Positions 7,113-14,645 of a DNA stretch of 14,689 nucleotides are shown here, piece after piece. Each line of letters begins with the position of its first letter. The first letter of the stretch is position 1. A model generated the notes under the pieces. It saw nothing but the letters and a program-made list of their open reading frames with translations. It was not told the DNA's origin and did no database searches. The stretch comes from Rickettsia typhi (GTDB lineage: Bacteria; Pseudomonadota; Alphaproteobacteria; Rickettsiales; UBA1997). A program made the position numbers and the translations under genes. Where the stretch lies: assembly GCA_945903615.1 (NCBI GenBank), contig CAMDOL010000026.1:1-14689 (forward strand). Reading direction: 5' to 3'.

Positions 7113-8504
7113 ATGTCAACTTTCGCCGCACTTTCTTATTTAACTTCTTCCGCGCTTTTTATTTTAGCAATCTACGGTCTGGCATCGCCAAAAACCGCTA
7201 GAAATGGCAATTTATTTGCTGTAGCAGGAATGGTCTTGGCAATTTTAACCACCTTATCTTTACCAATGGTTGAACATAAATTGCTAATTTTATTAGCAAT
7301 TATAATTGGCGGATCAATCGGCAGCTTTATTGCTTTAAAAGTTAAAATGACCGCAATGCCGCAATTGGTTGCCGGCTTTCACTCATTGGTTGGTTTGGCT
7401 GCGGTTCTAATTGCATCAGCCGCACTTTGGATGCCAACCTCTTTTGGAATTTTTGAAGATAACCAAATCAAAACTTCGAGCCTGATTGAACTTGGACTTG
7501 GAATGATAATTGGCGCTATCACATTCTCTGGCTCAATTGTTGCCTTTCTAAAATTAAATGGCAGCTTTCCAGCTGGCTTTAAAATCAAAAATCAAAAAAG
7601 ATCTGGCATTATTTTAGGCGGTGGCATTTTGTTTTTTTTACTTCTCTTTTTCATCTCTGGATCAAAATTCTTATTCATAATTTTAGCCCTCGCTGCTTTT
7701 GCACTCGGCGTGTTTTTAATCGCCCCAATTGGCGGTGCCGATATGCCCGTTGTGGTTTCAATGCTCAACTCTTATTCAGGATGGGCAGCTAGCGGCGTTG
7801 GTTTTACTTTAGGAAATGCCCTGCTAATTATCACCGGTGCTTTGGTTGGAGCCAGCGGCGCAATCCTTAGTTACATTATGTGCAAAGCGATGAACCGCTC
7901 AATCTTTAATGTTATTTTTGGCAGCTTTGCTGATAAAAAAGCTGACGATGAAAACAAAGAAGTAAAAGAACAAAAACCAATCCGACAAGGTAGCGCTGAA
8001 GATGTGGCGTTTTTAATGAAAAATTCTTCTTCAGTAATTATTGCTCCCGGATACGGAATGGCAGTTGCTGGAGCGCAGCACGCCGTTGCTGAAATGGCGC
8101 ATCTATTAGAAGCGGCAGGAGTAAAAGTGAGATACGCCATTCACCCAGTTGCCGGCAGAATGCCTGGCCATATGAATGTTCTTTTAGCAGAAGCTGGCGT
8201 TGATTATGAAAAAGTTTTAGAACTAGAAGAAATCAACAGTGACTTCAAAAACACCGATGTGGTTTATGTTATCGGCGCGAACGACACTACCAATCCTGCC
8301 GCTAAAACCGATAAAACCAGCCCAATTTATGGAATGCCAATTTTAGATGTTGCCAGTGCCGCCACCGTTGTCTTCGTAAAACGCTCAATGGCAAGCGGCT
8401 ATGCTGGCGTTGAAAATGAACTTTTCTTTAGACCCAATACTATGATGGTTTTTGGTGATGCTAAAAAAGTTAGCGAAGCAATTGTCAAAGAATTAGCAAA
8501 TTAA
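7113..8504 (+). CDS. pntB: Proton-translocating NAD(P) transhydrogenase, beta subunit
   Basis: PntB uses the proton-motive force, with PntA, to reduce NADP+ with NADH at the inner membrane. The 463 residues show the full layout. Nine hydrophobic segments span roughly 5-24, 32-50, 56-75, 84-106, 124-146, 164-183, 185-205, 211-231 and 234-256 (domain II), with the conserved membrane His90 and Asp210. Domain III, the NADP-binding part, runs from about 290, with PGYGMAVAGAQ (312-322), HPVAGRMPGHMN, GANDTTNPAA (388-397), VKRSMASGYAG (422-432) and a terminal VFGDAKK. Numbering is one less than in E. coli PntB for the key residues, so nothing is missing. The alpha-subunit genes, usually directly upstream, are absent; the upstream neighbour is ispA beyond the hairpin element. 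There is no Shine-Dalgarno before the ATG. The next start follows after 11 bases. Confidence 0.97.
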   Translation: MSTFAALSYLTSSALFILAIYGLASPKTARNGNLFAVAGMVLAILTTLSLPMVEHKLLILLAIIIGGSIGSFIALKVKMTAMPQLVAGFHSLVGLAAVLIASAALWMPTSFGIFEDNQIKTSSLIELGLGMIIGAITFSGSIVAFLKLNGSFPAGFKIKNQKRSGIILGGGILFFLLLFFISGSKFLFIILALAAFALGVFLIAPIGGADMPVVVSMLNSYSGWAASGVGFTLGNALLIITGALVGASGAILSYIMCKAMNRSIFNVIFGSFADKKADDENKEVKEQKPIRQGSAEDVAFLMKNSSSVIIAPGYGMAVAGAQHAVAEMAHLLEAAGVKVRYAIHPVAGRMPGHMNVLLAEAGVDYEKVLELEEINSDFKNTDVVYVIGANDTTNPAAKTDKTSPIYGMPILDVASAATVVFVKRSMASGYAGVENELFFRPNTMMVFGDAKKVSEAIVKELAN

Positions 8505-8515
8505 AAATTACATTT

Positions 8516-9451
8516 ATGGTCACAACAATAACTACAAAAAAACCAGAAATTCCGAAAAATGCTGATTTTGCTATCTATATAGATTTTCAGAAAGACGCCG
8601 CTAATCCACAAAGAATATTTCAAACAGCTGATGCTTTAATTAGGGCATTTCAAAAACTAGACAAGTCTTTGTGCTCAACGATTGATTCTAGAATTTCACC
8701 AATAATGATGCTGGAAGAAGTCGAAACCGGTTCTTTAAAAATATGGCTAAAAAATGCCTTAGAAGCGGCAGACGATCAAGCACTTAAAGAGTTAGATTGG
8801 AAACCATTAGTTGGTAAATATTTAGTAAAAGCAAAATACCTGATAATTGACTTTTTAAACAAAGGACAAAAAAATGAAAATAAAGAGGGCTTGCTTGAAT
8901 TATCAAAAAAAATAAAAGAAATCGCACAAGAAACAGACGTAAGACATTTACCAGATTATAGAGCTCCTAATATTCTTGAGCTTTCAGAATCAATAAGAGA
9001 AATTTCTGCTGCAAAAGTTTTTTTAGATAAACAAGACAAGCTGCAATATATAGGGGATTACAGGGGTGAAAAATATATTAATTTTGATCTATCAATTGAA
9101 TGGACACCAGAAGATTTTGAGGATTTATTAACTAGTGAAGTTGTGGAATATCCAGAGCTGACTATGATTCTAGCAGTAAAAAAACCTGACTACCTAGCAA
9201 ACTCTTCTTGGGAACTGAGGCATGGGAAGAAAAAAATTACCGCCAAAATAGAGGATGAAAATTGGTTAAAAGAATTTCAAGATCGTAAGAAAGATGTAAG
9301 GCCAGGTGATGCTCTGAGGTGCAAAGTAAAACAAACAATATCTTACGGATTTGATAACGAGTTAATAGCAGAAAAATATTCAATTACTAAAGTTGAAGAA
9401 ATCTTGGAAGATAAATACAAACAAATGGATTTATTTGAAGAGGTAAAATAA
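8516..9451 (+). CDS. Unknown 311-residue cytosolic protein, probably acquired
   Basis: I cannot assign a function. There is no signal peptide or membrane segment. The N-terminal third (about 15-112) looks like one folded domain: a beta-strand (DFAIYIDF), helices around ADALIRAFQKLDKSL (38-52), the segment MMLEEVETGSLKIWLKNALE (64-83) and a helix through WKPLVGKYLVKAKYLIIDFL (95-114). A charged linker (115-170) leads to a C-terminal part (about 175-297) with alternating strands, including KKKITAKIEDENWLKEF and RPGDALRCKVKQTISY. The tail QMDLFEEV is acidic and hydrophobic, so it could be a short docking peptide. Five of its 11 arginines use AGG, against none of eight in pntB and none of eight in efp, which argues for later acquisition. 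It sits 11 bases after pntB and 28 before efp, with no Shine-Dalgarno. Confidence 0.8.
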   Translation: MVTTITTKKPEIPKNADFAIYIDFQKDAANPQRIFQTADALIRAFQKLDKSLCSTIDSRISPIMMLEEVETGSLKIWLKNALEAADDQALKELDWKPLVGKYLVKAKYLIIDFLNKGQKNENKEGLLELSKKIKEIAQETDVRHLPDYRAPNILELSESIREISAAKVFLDKQDKLQYIGDYRGEKYINFDLSIEWTPEDFEDLLTSEVVEYPELTMILAVKKPDYLANSSWELRHGKKKITAKIEDENWLKEFQDRKKDVRPGDALRCKVKQTISYGFDNELIAEKYSITKVEEILEDKYKQMDLFEEVK

Positions 9452-9479
9452 TCCTCCCTAACCTTAATCAATAAATAAT

Positions 9480-10046
9480 ATGAGAATTAACGCCAATTCC
9501 CTTCGTGTCGGAAATGTAATTGAATATCAAAATGGTCTGTGGGTCTTGCTTAAAAGAGAGCATGTGAAACCTGGAAAAGGCGGCGCTTATATTCAAGCCG
9601 AACTAAAACACATTACTAACGGCACCAAAACCAATGTGCGTTTTATTTCGTCAGAAGACATTGAAAAAGCCCATATGGAATTTAAAAACTTTCAATATCA
9701 ATATATGGATGGCGATGATTTGGTGGTGATGGATATGGAAAATTTTGAACAGCTCAACTTCAACAAAGAATTGCTTGGTGATGCTTTGCCATTTTTGCAA
9801 GATGAAATGATGGTTAAAGTTGAATTTTGCAACGACAAAGCAATCACTGTTTCATTGCCTGAAACTGTAACTCTGGAAATCACCAGCGCTGACGCAGTTG
9901 TTAAAAATCAAACTGCCAGCTCTTCTTACAAGCCGGCAATCCTAGAAAACGGAGTTCGTGTCATGGTTCCGTCTTTCATAGAATCTGGCGATAGAATTAT
10001 CGTCAGAACCGAAGATGCAACTTATGTTGAAAGAGCAAAAAAATAA
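9480..10046 (+). CDS. efp: Translation elongation factor P
   Basis: EF-P binds stalled ribosomes between the P and E sites and promotes peptide bond formation at consecutive prolines. The 188 residues cover all three beta-barrel domains: an N-terminal KOW-like domain (1-65), an OB-type domain (66-127) and a C-terminal OB domain (about 130-188). The exposed loop KPGKGGAY (30-37) carries Lys33, equivalent to E. coli Lys34, which EpmA beta-lysylates in species that have EpmA. No modification gene is in the window. The C-terminus keeps SGDRIIVRTEDATYVERAK, a close variant of the family ending. The ATG at 9480 gives the usual MRINANSLRVGNVIEY start, with no Shine-Dalgarno in front. It lies 28 bases after the unknown gene and 28 before the YqaA-like gene. 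Confidence 0.98.
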   Translation: MRINANSLRVGNVIEYQNGLWVLLKREHVKPGKGGAYIQAELKHITNGTKTNVRFISSEDIEKAHMEFKNFQYQYMDGDDLVVMDMENFEQLNFNKELLGDALPFLQDEMMVKVEFCNDKAITVSLPETVTLEITSADAVVKNQTASSSYKPAILENGVRVMVPSFIESGDRIIVRTEDATYVERAKK

Positions 10047-10074
10047 ATTTTCCAGCTGATCAATATTCACCAAT

Positions 10075-10509
10075 ATGGACTTATCTGCCAATTATTTTCT
10101 CTTATTTTCTGACAGCCTAATCGCCGCCTTGATTTTACCCGTTAGAAGCGAGGCAGCGATTTATGCTATGGTGATTTTTAAACAATATAACCAACATTTA
10201 ATTTTCTTCATCGCATTATTTGCCAGCGTTCTTGGCTCTTTGATTAATTGGTGGATCGGCACCAAATTACAAATCTTGAAACGCACCACGGCGTTAAAAA
10301 ACAAAGCGACCGAAATTCAAAATGCCGAAATAAAATGGGATAAATATTTGGTTTGGCTTTTACTTTTGTCGCCATTAAAAATTCTTGGCAACCCTTTATC
10401 TTTATTGGCTGGATTTTTAAATACCAATTTCAAAAAATTTCTAACGATAATCTTTCTCAGCAAATTTATTTATTATTTTTGGCTAATTTATTTTTCCGAT
10501 CTTAACTGA
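10075..10509 (+). CDS. YqaA/DedA-like (VTT domain) membrane protein
   Basis: This 144-residue inner-membrane protein has the hallmarks of the short YqaA branch of the DedA (VTT/SNARE-associated) superfamily. There is a re-entrant-like hydrophobic segment with PVRSEAA (22-28), a transmembrane helix at about 41-57 leading into SLINWWIG (55-62), a charged cytoplasmic stretch (64-90), and then SPLKILGNPLSLLAGFL (99-115) and a final helix at about 121-139. DedA relatives are linked to lipid scrambling and to maintaining the proton-motive force; the precise role of YqaA is not settled. Compared with typical members, the aspartate usually found near the second half-helix (GDP) is Asn here (GNP, 105-107). 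The ATG at 10075 has no Shine-Dalgarno. It lies between efp and the mutS homologue, with gaps of 28 and 16 bases. Confidence 0.8.
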   Translation: MDLSANYFLLFSDSLIAALILPVRSEAAIYAMVIFKQYNQHLIFFIALFASVLGSLINWWIGTKLQILKRTTALKNKATEIQNAEIKWDKYLVWLLLLSPLKILGNPLSLLAGFLNTNFKKFLTIIFLSKFIYYFWLIYFSDLN

Positions 10510-10525
10510 ACCACAGTGAAAACCC

Positions 10526-12721
10526 GTGCCCAGGCTCACCACCGAATATCTAAATTTTAAAAAACTTTCTCCCGATTCACTTTTATTTTGCCGCTTGGGT
10601 GGTTTTTATGAGCTGTATTTTGAAGATGCAATTGTCGCCGCAAAAGCTCTCAACATTTCTTTAAATTACAAAAAAATTGCTAATCAAAAAATTCCGACTT
10701 GCGGATTTCCGATTAATTCTCTGAAGATTTTTAGCAATAAACTTTTGCAATTGGGTTTCAAAATTACTATTGCCGAACAATTTATTGATCCAGACAATCC
10801 CAAGAAAATAACTCGCCAAATCAATAAGATTCTAACTCCCGGAACTTTTGTGGACGACGAGGTGATGGGTGAACAAGAAAATATCTTGCTTGCAATTGTC
10901 CAAAAAAATCAAAAACTAGATTTGTGTTTTGGCAATATTTTGCTTGGTGATTTTTATGTTGATGAAATTGAGGTAAGTCAAATTCATCAACATTTAGAAA
11001 CCATAAGACCAGCTGAAATTCTGCTTGAAGACAAATCAATTATTGACCCAATATTTCATTCGCAAATTACTTTCTATCAACCAAATTCTGATTTTAGATT
11101 CGACAATCAAACTTTTAAAACCTTGAGCCAACATCACAATTTGGCTCTGAGAAACATTTTTGCCTATGTCGATTCCATCCACAATTTTGGCGTCTCCAAG
11201 CATTTTAGAATTCATCAATATCAAAACCCCAAATATCTCAAAATTGATAACCAAACTATTAATAATTTAGAACTCAGAAAAATTATCAAAATTATTGATC
11301 AAACTAATTGTGAAATTGGCAAAAGATTTTTGCAGTCGTCGGTTTTGAAGCCCCTTGCTGACGCCGAGAAAATTAATAATCGACTTGATGGTGTAGAATT
11401 TCTGACCAAACAATCCGGACTTCTAAGACAGCTAAAAAATTATTTAAAAGATTTGCCCGATTTAGAAAAATTAATTGGCAAAATAATGATTACTAAAAAT
11501 AGCAGCATAAGTGATCTAACCTTAATTCTAAAGGCTCTACAACTGGGAGTTAAAATTAATGAAATTTTGTTTTGGCAAAATAATTCTAAAAAAGCGCCGC
11601 TGATTTTTGGCGAAATCAGAAAAAAACTATTTGCTGATTTTGGGTTGATAAATTTTCTAGATCGAGTTTGGAATGTCAGAGAAATTAAGATTGGATTTAA
11701 TCCTAAATTAGATAATTACAAAACATTTCAACAAGAAATTATCCAGAAAATTTATCAACTTAAAATCAAATATCAAAATCAAAGCAAAATTAAAAATTTA
11801 GAAATTGAATCTCACTCACTGCTTGGTTTTTATTTTGAAATCAAACGCAATAAAGCCAGCAAAATCAACATTCCTGAAGAGTGGCAATTGCTACAAAATT
11901 TGAATAATTCAATTCGCTTTTCATCGGCGGAACTGAAAAATTATCAACTAGAAAATGCTAATTTAGAAGCAAAAATTAAAACTTTAGAAAATGAAATTCT
12001 GCAACAATGCGCTCAAAAAATTATGCAATATTTTAGAGAAATTAAAGGCAGCTGCAAAGCCATTGGCGCTTTGGACTTATTAATTTCTTTTGCTACTTTG
12101 GCAATTGATAAAAGTTATGTAAAACCGATTATACATAACCAAAATCTAATCAAGATTATCGCTGGCAAACATTTTATTAATCAAAACTTTGCCACCAATG
12201 ATTGTGTGCTGGATAAGGAAAAAATCTGGCTCATAACCGGCGCTAATATGGCTGGCAAAAGTACATTTTTAAAACAAAATGCTTTGATTGTAATATTGGC
12301 ACACACCGGCTGTTTTGTGCCTGCTTCTCTTGCCAAAATTGGAGTTAGAAAACAAATTTTTTCTAAAATGTTAGTGAGTGACAATCTATCAAAAAATCAG
12401 TCCAGCTTTATGGTTGAGATGTTACAAATTGCAGATATTTTGAATAAGGCTGATGAAAATTCTCTGATTATAATTGACGAATTATGCCAAACCACCAATG
12501 CGGTTGAGGGCGAAAAAATTGCTTTTAGAATCATAAAATATTTGCTCAAACACAATAAATCACCAACCTTAATTAGCACTCATCAGCCAAATTTAGCCAA
12601 CAATTGTCAGAATCTGACGAATATTATTTGTAAAAGAATTAACGAAAAGCATATAATAGCAAATGGCATAGCCAAAGAATCTTCAGCAATTAAGATTGCT
12701 GAACAAATATTGCCAAAATGA
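10526..12721 (+). CDS. mutS: Divergent, C-terminally shortened MutS-type mismatch repair ATPase
   Basis: MutS dimers recognise mismatches and recruit MutL. The 731 residues follow MutS1 order: mismatch-binding domain with Phe-Tyr-Glu at 27-29 (GGFYELY, usual form GDFYELF), connector, core levers and clamp, then ATPase with Walker A GANMAGKST (572-580), SSFMVEM (626-632), Walker B IIIDE (648-652) and STH (684-686). Presence of the Phe-x-Glu domain excludes MutS2. Several features are unusual. After Walker B the canonical GRGTST signature reads CQTTNA; ATHYHEL reads STHQPNL; the SYGLHVA segment has shrunk to SSAIKIA; and the protein ends at AEQILPK, without the C-terminal extension that carries clamp-binding and tetramer contacts in typical 850-900-residue MutS. 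The start is GTG at 10526, chosen because PRLTTEYLNFKK aligns with the family N-terminus and no ATG is near. Whether it still repairs mismatches is open; mutL is not in the window. Confidence 0.85.
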   Translation: MPRLTTEYLNFKKLSPDSLLFCRLGGFYELYFEDAIVAAKALNISLNYKKIANQKIPTCGFPINSLKIFSNKLLQLGFKITIAEQFIDPDNPKKITRQINKILTPGTFVDDEVMGEQENILLAIVQKNQKLDLCFGNILLGDFYVDEIEVSQIHQHLETIRPAEILLEDKSIIDPIFHSQITFYQPNSDFRFDNQTFKTLSQHHNLALRNIFAYVDSIHNFGVSKHFRIHQYQNPKYLKIDNQTINNLELRKIIKIIDQTNCEIGKRFLQSSVLKPLADAEKINNRLDGVEFLTKQSGLLRQLKNYLKDLPDLEKLIGKIMITKNSSISDLTLILKALQLGVKINEILFWQNNSKKAPLIFGEIRKKLFADFGLINFLDRVWNVREIKIGFNPKLDNYKTFQQEIIQKIYQLKIKYQNQSKIKNLEIESHSLLGFYFEIKRNKASKINIPEEWQLLQNLNNSIRFSSAELKNYQLENANLEAKIKTLENEILQQCAQKIMQYFREIKGSCKAIGALDLLISFATLAIDKSYVKPIIHNQNLIKIIAGKHFINQNFATNDCVLDKEKIWLITGANMAGKSTFLKQNALIVILAHTGCFVPASLAKIGVRKQIFSKMLVSDNLSKNQSSFMVEMLQIADILNKADENSLIIIDELCQTTNAVEGEKIAFRIIKYLLKHNKSPTLISTHQPNLANNCQNLTNIICKRINEKHIIANGIAKESSAIKIAEQILPK

Positions 12722-12733
12722 AAATCTAATAAG

Positions 12734-13108
12734 ATGATTTCCAAATTCTTATCCACCATTTTTTTAATAGCATCTATTTCTCAAAACAGCTTCGCCAAAG
12801 AATATAATCACGGCTATATTGGTAAGTCACAATTTGATATTACCGAGAGCCGCTTCAATTTATTCGATACTGGCAGCAAGTGCAAATACCACTTTAATGA
12901 CATTCATTTTCATCCTCGCGATTTCACTATGCACGGCAGCAGCCTGTCAGAAATTTGGCAAAATTCTAATCAGAATTGCGTTGATAAGATTTTACTAAAT
13001 TCTCTACCACTCCTTGAACATTGGTCCGATAGTGCCAAGAAGCGCCTCACATACTACACCGATGATAAATCAAAATTTTATTGGAACACAATTATTTTGA
13101 TTATCTGA
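12734..13108 (+). CDS. Small exported protein of unknown function
   Basis: The first 21 residues form a convincing Sec signal peptide: a lysine at position 4, a hydrophobic core FLSTIFLIASI, and a cleavage site SFA before Lys22. The mature part is about 103 residues, with a His-rich stretch (HFNDIHFHPRDFTMHG, 53-68) and just two cysteines, Cys50 and Cys82, which could form a disulfide in the periplasm. I recognise no family. The C-terminus is hydrophobic (NTIILII). It starts 12 bases after mutS and ends 31 bases before nrdR, so it is probably co-transcribed, although its location in the cell separates it functionally from both neighbours. The weak TAAG before the ATG is a poor ribosome-binding site. 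Confidence 0.7.
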   Translation: MISKFLSTIFLIASISQNSFAKEYNHGYIGKSQFDITESRFNLFDTGSKCKYHFNDIHFHPRDFTMHGSSLSEIWQNSNQNCVDKILLNSLPLLEHWSDSAKKRLTYYTDDKSKFYWNTIILII

Positions 13109-13139
13109 TTGAAAAATCTTTAAAAAAATAAATTTATTT

Positions 13140-13598
13140 ATGAAGTGCCCTTTTTGTGGAAATTTAGAAAGCCAAGTTCGCGATAGCCGCATCTCTGATG
13201 ATGGCGAAGCAGTTAAAAGAAGGCGTTATTGCCCAGACTGCGATTCACGATTTACCACTTTTGAGCGGGTACAATTGCGTGAAATTATGGTGGTGAAAAA
13301 AAATGGTGATAAGAAAATTTTTGATTCTGAGAAATTAAAAAAATCCATCGAAATGGCAGTTAGAAAACGCCCAGTGAGCCCTTTGCAAGTCGATAAACTT
13401 GTCAACAACATTGTCAAAAAATTAGAGACTGAGGGCGAAGCAGAAATTTCCTCCAGCAAAGTTGGGGATATGGCTTTAAAAGCTCTAGAAGGGATGGATA
13501 AAGTTGCGTTCGTGCGCTTTGCTTCAGTTTATAAAAACTTTGAAAAGACCGAAGATTTCCGCGAATTTATTAAAAAAATTGCTAAATCTGCGGAATAG
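13140..13598 (+). CDS. nrdR: Transcriptional repressor NrdR
   Basis: NrdR senses ATP/dATP and represses ribonucleotide reductase genes by binding NrdR boxes. The 152 residues are full length. The N-terminal zinc ribbon has Cys3, Cys6, Cys31 and Cys34 (MKCPFCG and YCPDCDSRF) and the conserved basic VKRRRYC segment. The ATP-cone spans about 49-139, with VVKKNGDKKIFDSEKL at its start and VAFVRFASVYKNF near its end. I see no nrd gene and no clear paired NrdR box in the window, so its targets lie elsewhere. The ATG at 13140 places the zinc ribbon right at the N-terminus, as in the family. There is no Shine-Dalgarno. Its stop codon is immediately followed by the start of the glycosylase gene, so the two are almost certainly translated from one message. 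Confidence 0.98.
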   Translation: MKCPFCGNLESQVRDSRISDDGEAVKRRRYCPDCDSRFTTFERVQLREIMVVKKNGDKKIFDSEKLKKSIEMAVRKRPVSPLQVDKLVNNIVKKLETEGEAEISSSKVGDMALKALEGMDKVAFVRFASVYKNFEKTEDFREFIKKIAKSAE

Positions 13599-14462
13599 AT
13601 GAATCAGAAAAAAATCCTACAAATTTATATGGAGGCTGGCGTGGATGAAATTATTTCAGAAACACCAATTAATCGCTTAATGCGTCAAATTATTAATGAG
13701 AAAATTGAAAATCTTGAGCCAAAAATTCTGCCCAATCAAAATTCTGGGCAAAATATAACCAACAAAATCAACACCTTTGATGCCATTTCTAAATTAGCTC
13801 AAAGAACACAAAACTCGCCAATGAATAATATTGAACAACAACCTTTGGTTGCAATAAAAGAAATTATTGCCACCGCTCAAAAAATGGCTGAGGCCGCCAC
13901 AAGCCTGACAGAGCTGGAAAAAGCCGTACGAAATTTTGATGGTTGCTCACTCAAAAAAATGGCGACCAACACCGTTTTTGCTGATGGAAACCCTAAATCA
14001 CAAATAATGATTATTGGCGAAGCACCCGGAAATCACGAAGATTTGCAAGGCATTCCTTTTTGCGGTGATAGCGGAAAATTGCTCAATGAAATGTTCAAAG
14101 CTATTGGTTTTAAACGGGAAAATCTCTACATCACCAACACTTTATTCTGGCGCCCACCAGGAAATAGAAGACCAACCGAAGATGAGCTTTTAATGTGCAA
14201 ACCTTTCGTTGAAAAACACATCGCTTTGATGCAGCCCAAATTAATTGTGCTGATGGGCGCAACCGCAATGGCAGATGTGCTAAAAATTCACGAACCAATT
14301 AGTAAAATGTGTGGCAAATTTTTTGATTACCAAAACCAATATTTGCAAACCCCAATCAAATCCACCGTGCTTTTCCATCCATCCTATTTGATGCGACAAT
14401 CTTCTAAAAAAAGAGAAACTTGGTTGGATTTATTGGTGATTAAGGAATTTTTGGGGAAATAA
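13599..14462 (+). CDS. Family 4-type uracil-DNA glycosylase with incomplete Fe-S ligand set
   Basis: This enzyme removes uracil from DNA as the first step of base excision repair. The 287 residues have an N-terminal section (1-100) with YMEAGVDEIISETPINR, common in alphaproteobacterial members, then the catalytic domain: GEAPG (140-144) with GNHEDLQGIPFCGDSGKLL, NTLFWRPPGNRRPT (180-193), LIVLMGATA and HPSYLMR (260-266). Thermophilic family 4 enzymes hold a 4Fe-4S cluster with four cysteines. Here only two positions keep Cys (116 and 200); the other two are Phe113 and Trp184, so a normal cluster is unlikely. From memory, related alphaproteobacterial sequences show the same pattern. The KRRIH-type insertion of UDGX is absent. 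The ATG directly follows the nrdR stop, with GGA five bases before it. Confidence 0.92.
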   Translation: MNQKKILQIYMEAGVDEIISETPINRLMRQIINEKIENLEPKILPNQNSGQNITNKINTFDAISKLAQRTQNSPMNNIEQQPLVAIKEIIATAQKMAEAATSLTELEKAVRNFDGCSLKKMATNTVFADGNPKSQIMIIGEAPGNHEDLQGIPFCGDSGKLLNEMFKAIGFKRENLYITNTLFWRPPGNRRPTEDELLMCKPFVEKHIALMQPKLIVLMGATAMADVLKIHEPISKMCGKFFDYQNQYLQTPIKSTVLFHPSYLMRQSSKKRETWLDLLVIKEFLGK

Positions 14463-14465
14463 TTT

Positions 14466-14645
14466 ATGCAGATTAAATTGGATTTATTTGCAGCAAACAA
14501 ATTATTATCGGAAGAAATAAAAGATGACACGGACAAAGTTAATTCTATGTGGAGTAGCAGTATATTGATTAGCAAAACCAATTATTTACTTCACACAGAT
14601 TATAAGATTGCAGACAATTATTCAGGGATAGAAAAAGATACTTAG
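14466..14645 (+). CDS. Doubtful 59-residue ORF after the glycosylase gene
   Basis: A 59-codon frame starts three bases after the glycosylase stop, and GGGGA (14453-14457) precedes it at a good ribosome-binding distance. That motif is also explained by the Gly-Lys codons ending the upstream gene. The product (MQIKLDLFAANKLLSEEIK...) is hydrophilic, Lys/Asp-rich and has no motif I recognise. It could be a real small protein, the start of a broken gene, or chance. The 44 bases after it to the window edge hold an ATG at 14668 that may begin another gene, but too little is visible. Confidence 0.35.
   Translation: MQIKLDLFAANKLLSEEIKDDTDKVNSMWSSSILISKTNYLLHTDYKIADNYSGIEKDT

Noticed and set aside
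10526..12721. mutS read as a pseudogene
   Set aside because: The frame is uninterrupted for 731 codons and the ATP-binding residues and mismatch-contact residues are kept, so divergence rather than inactivation is the better description.
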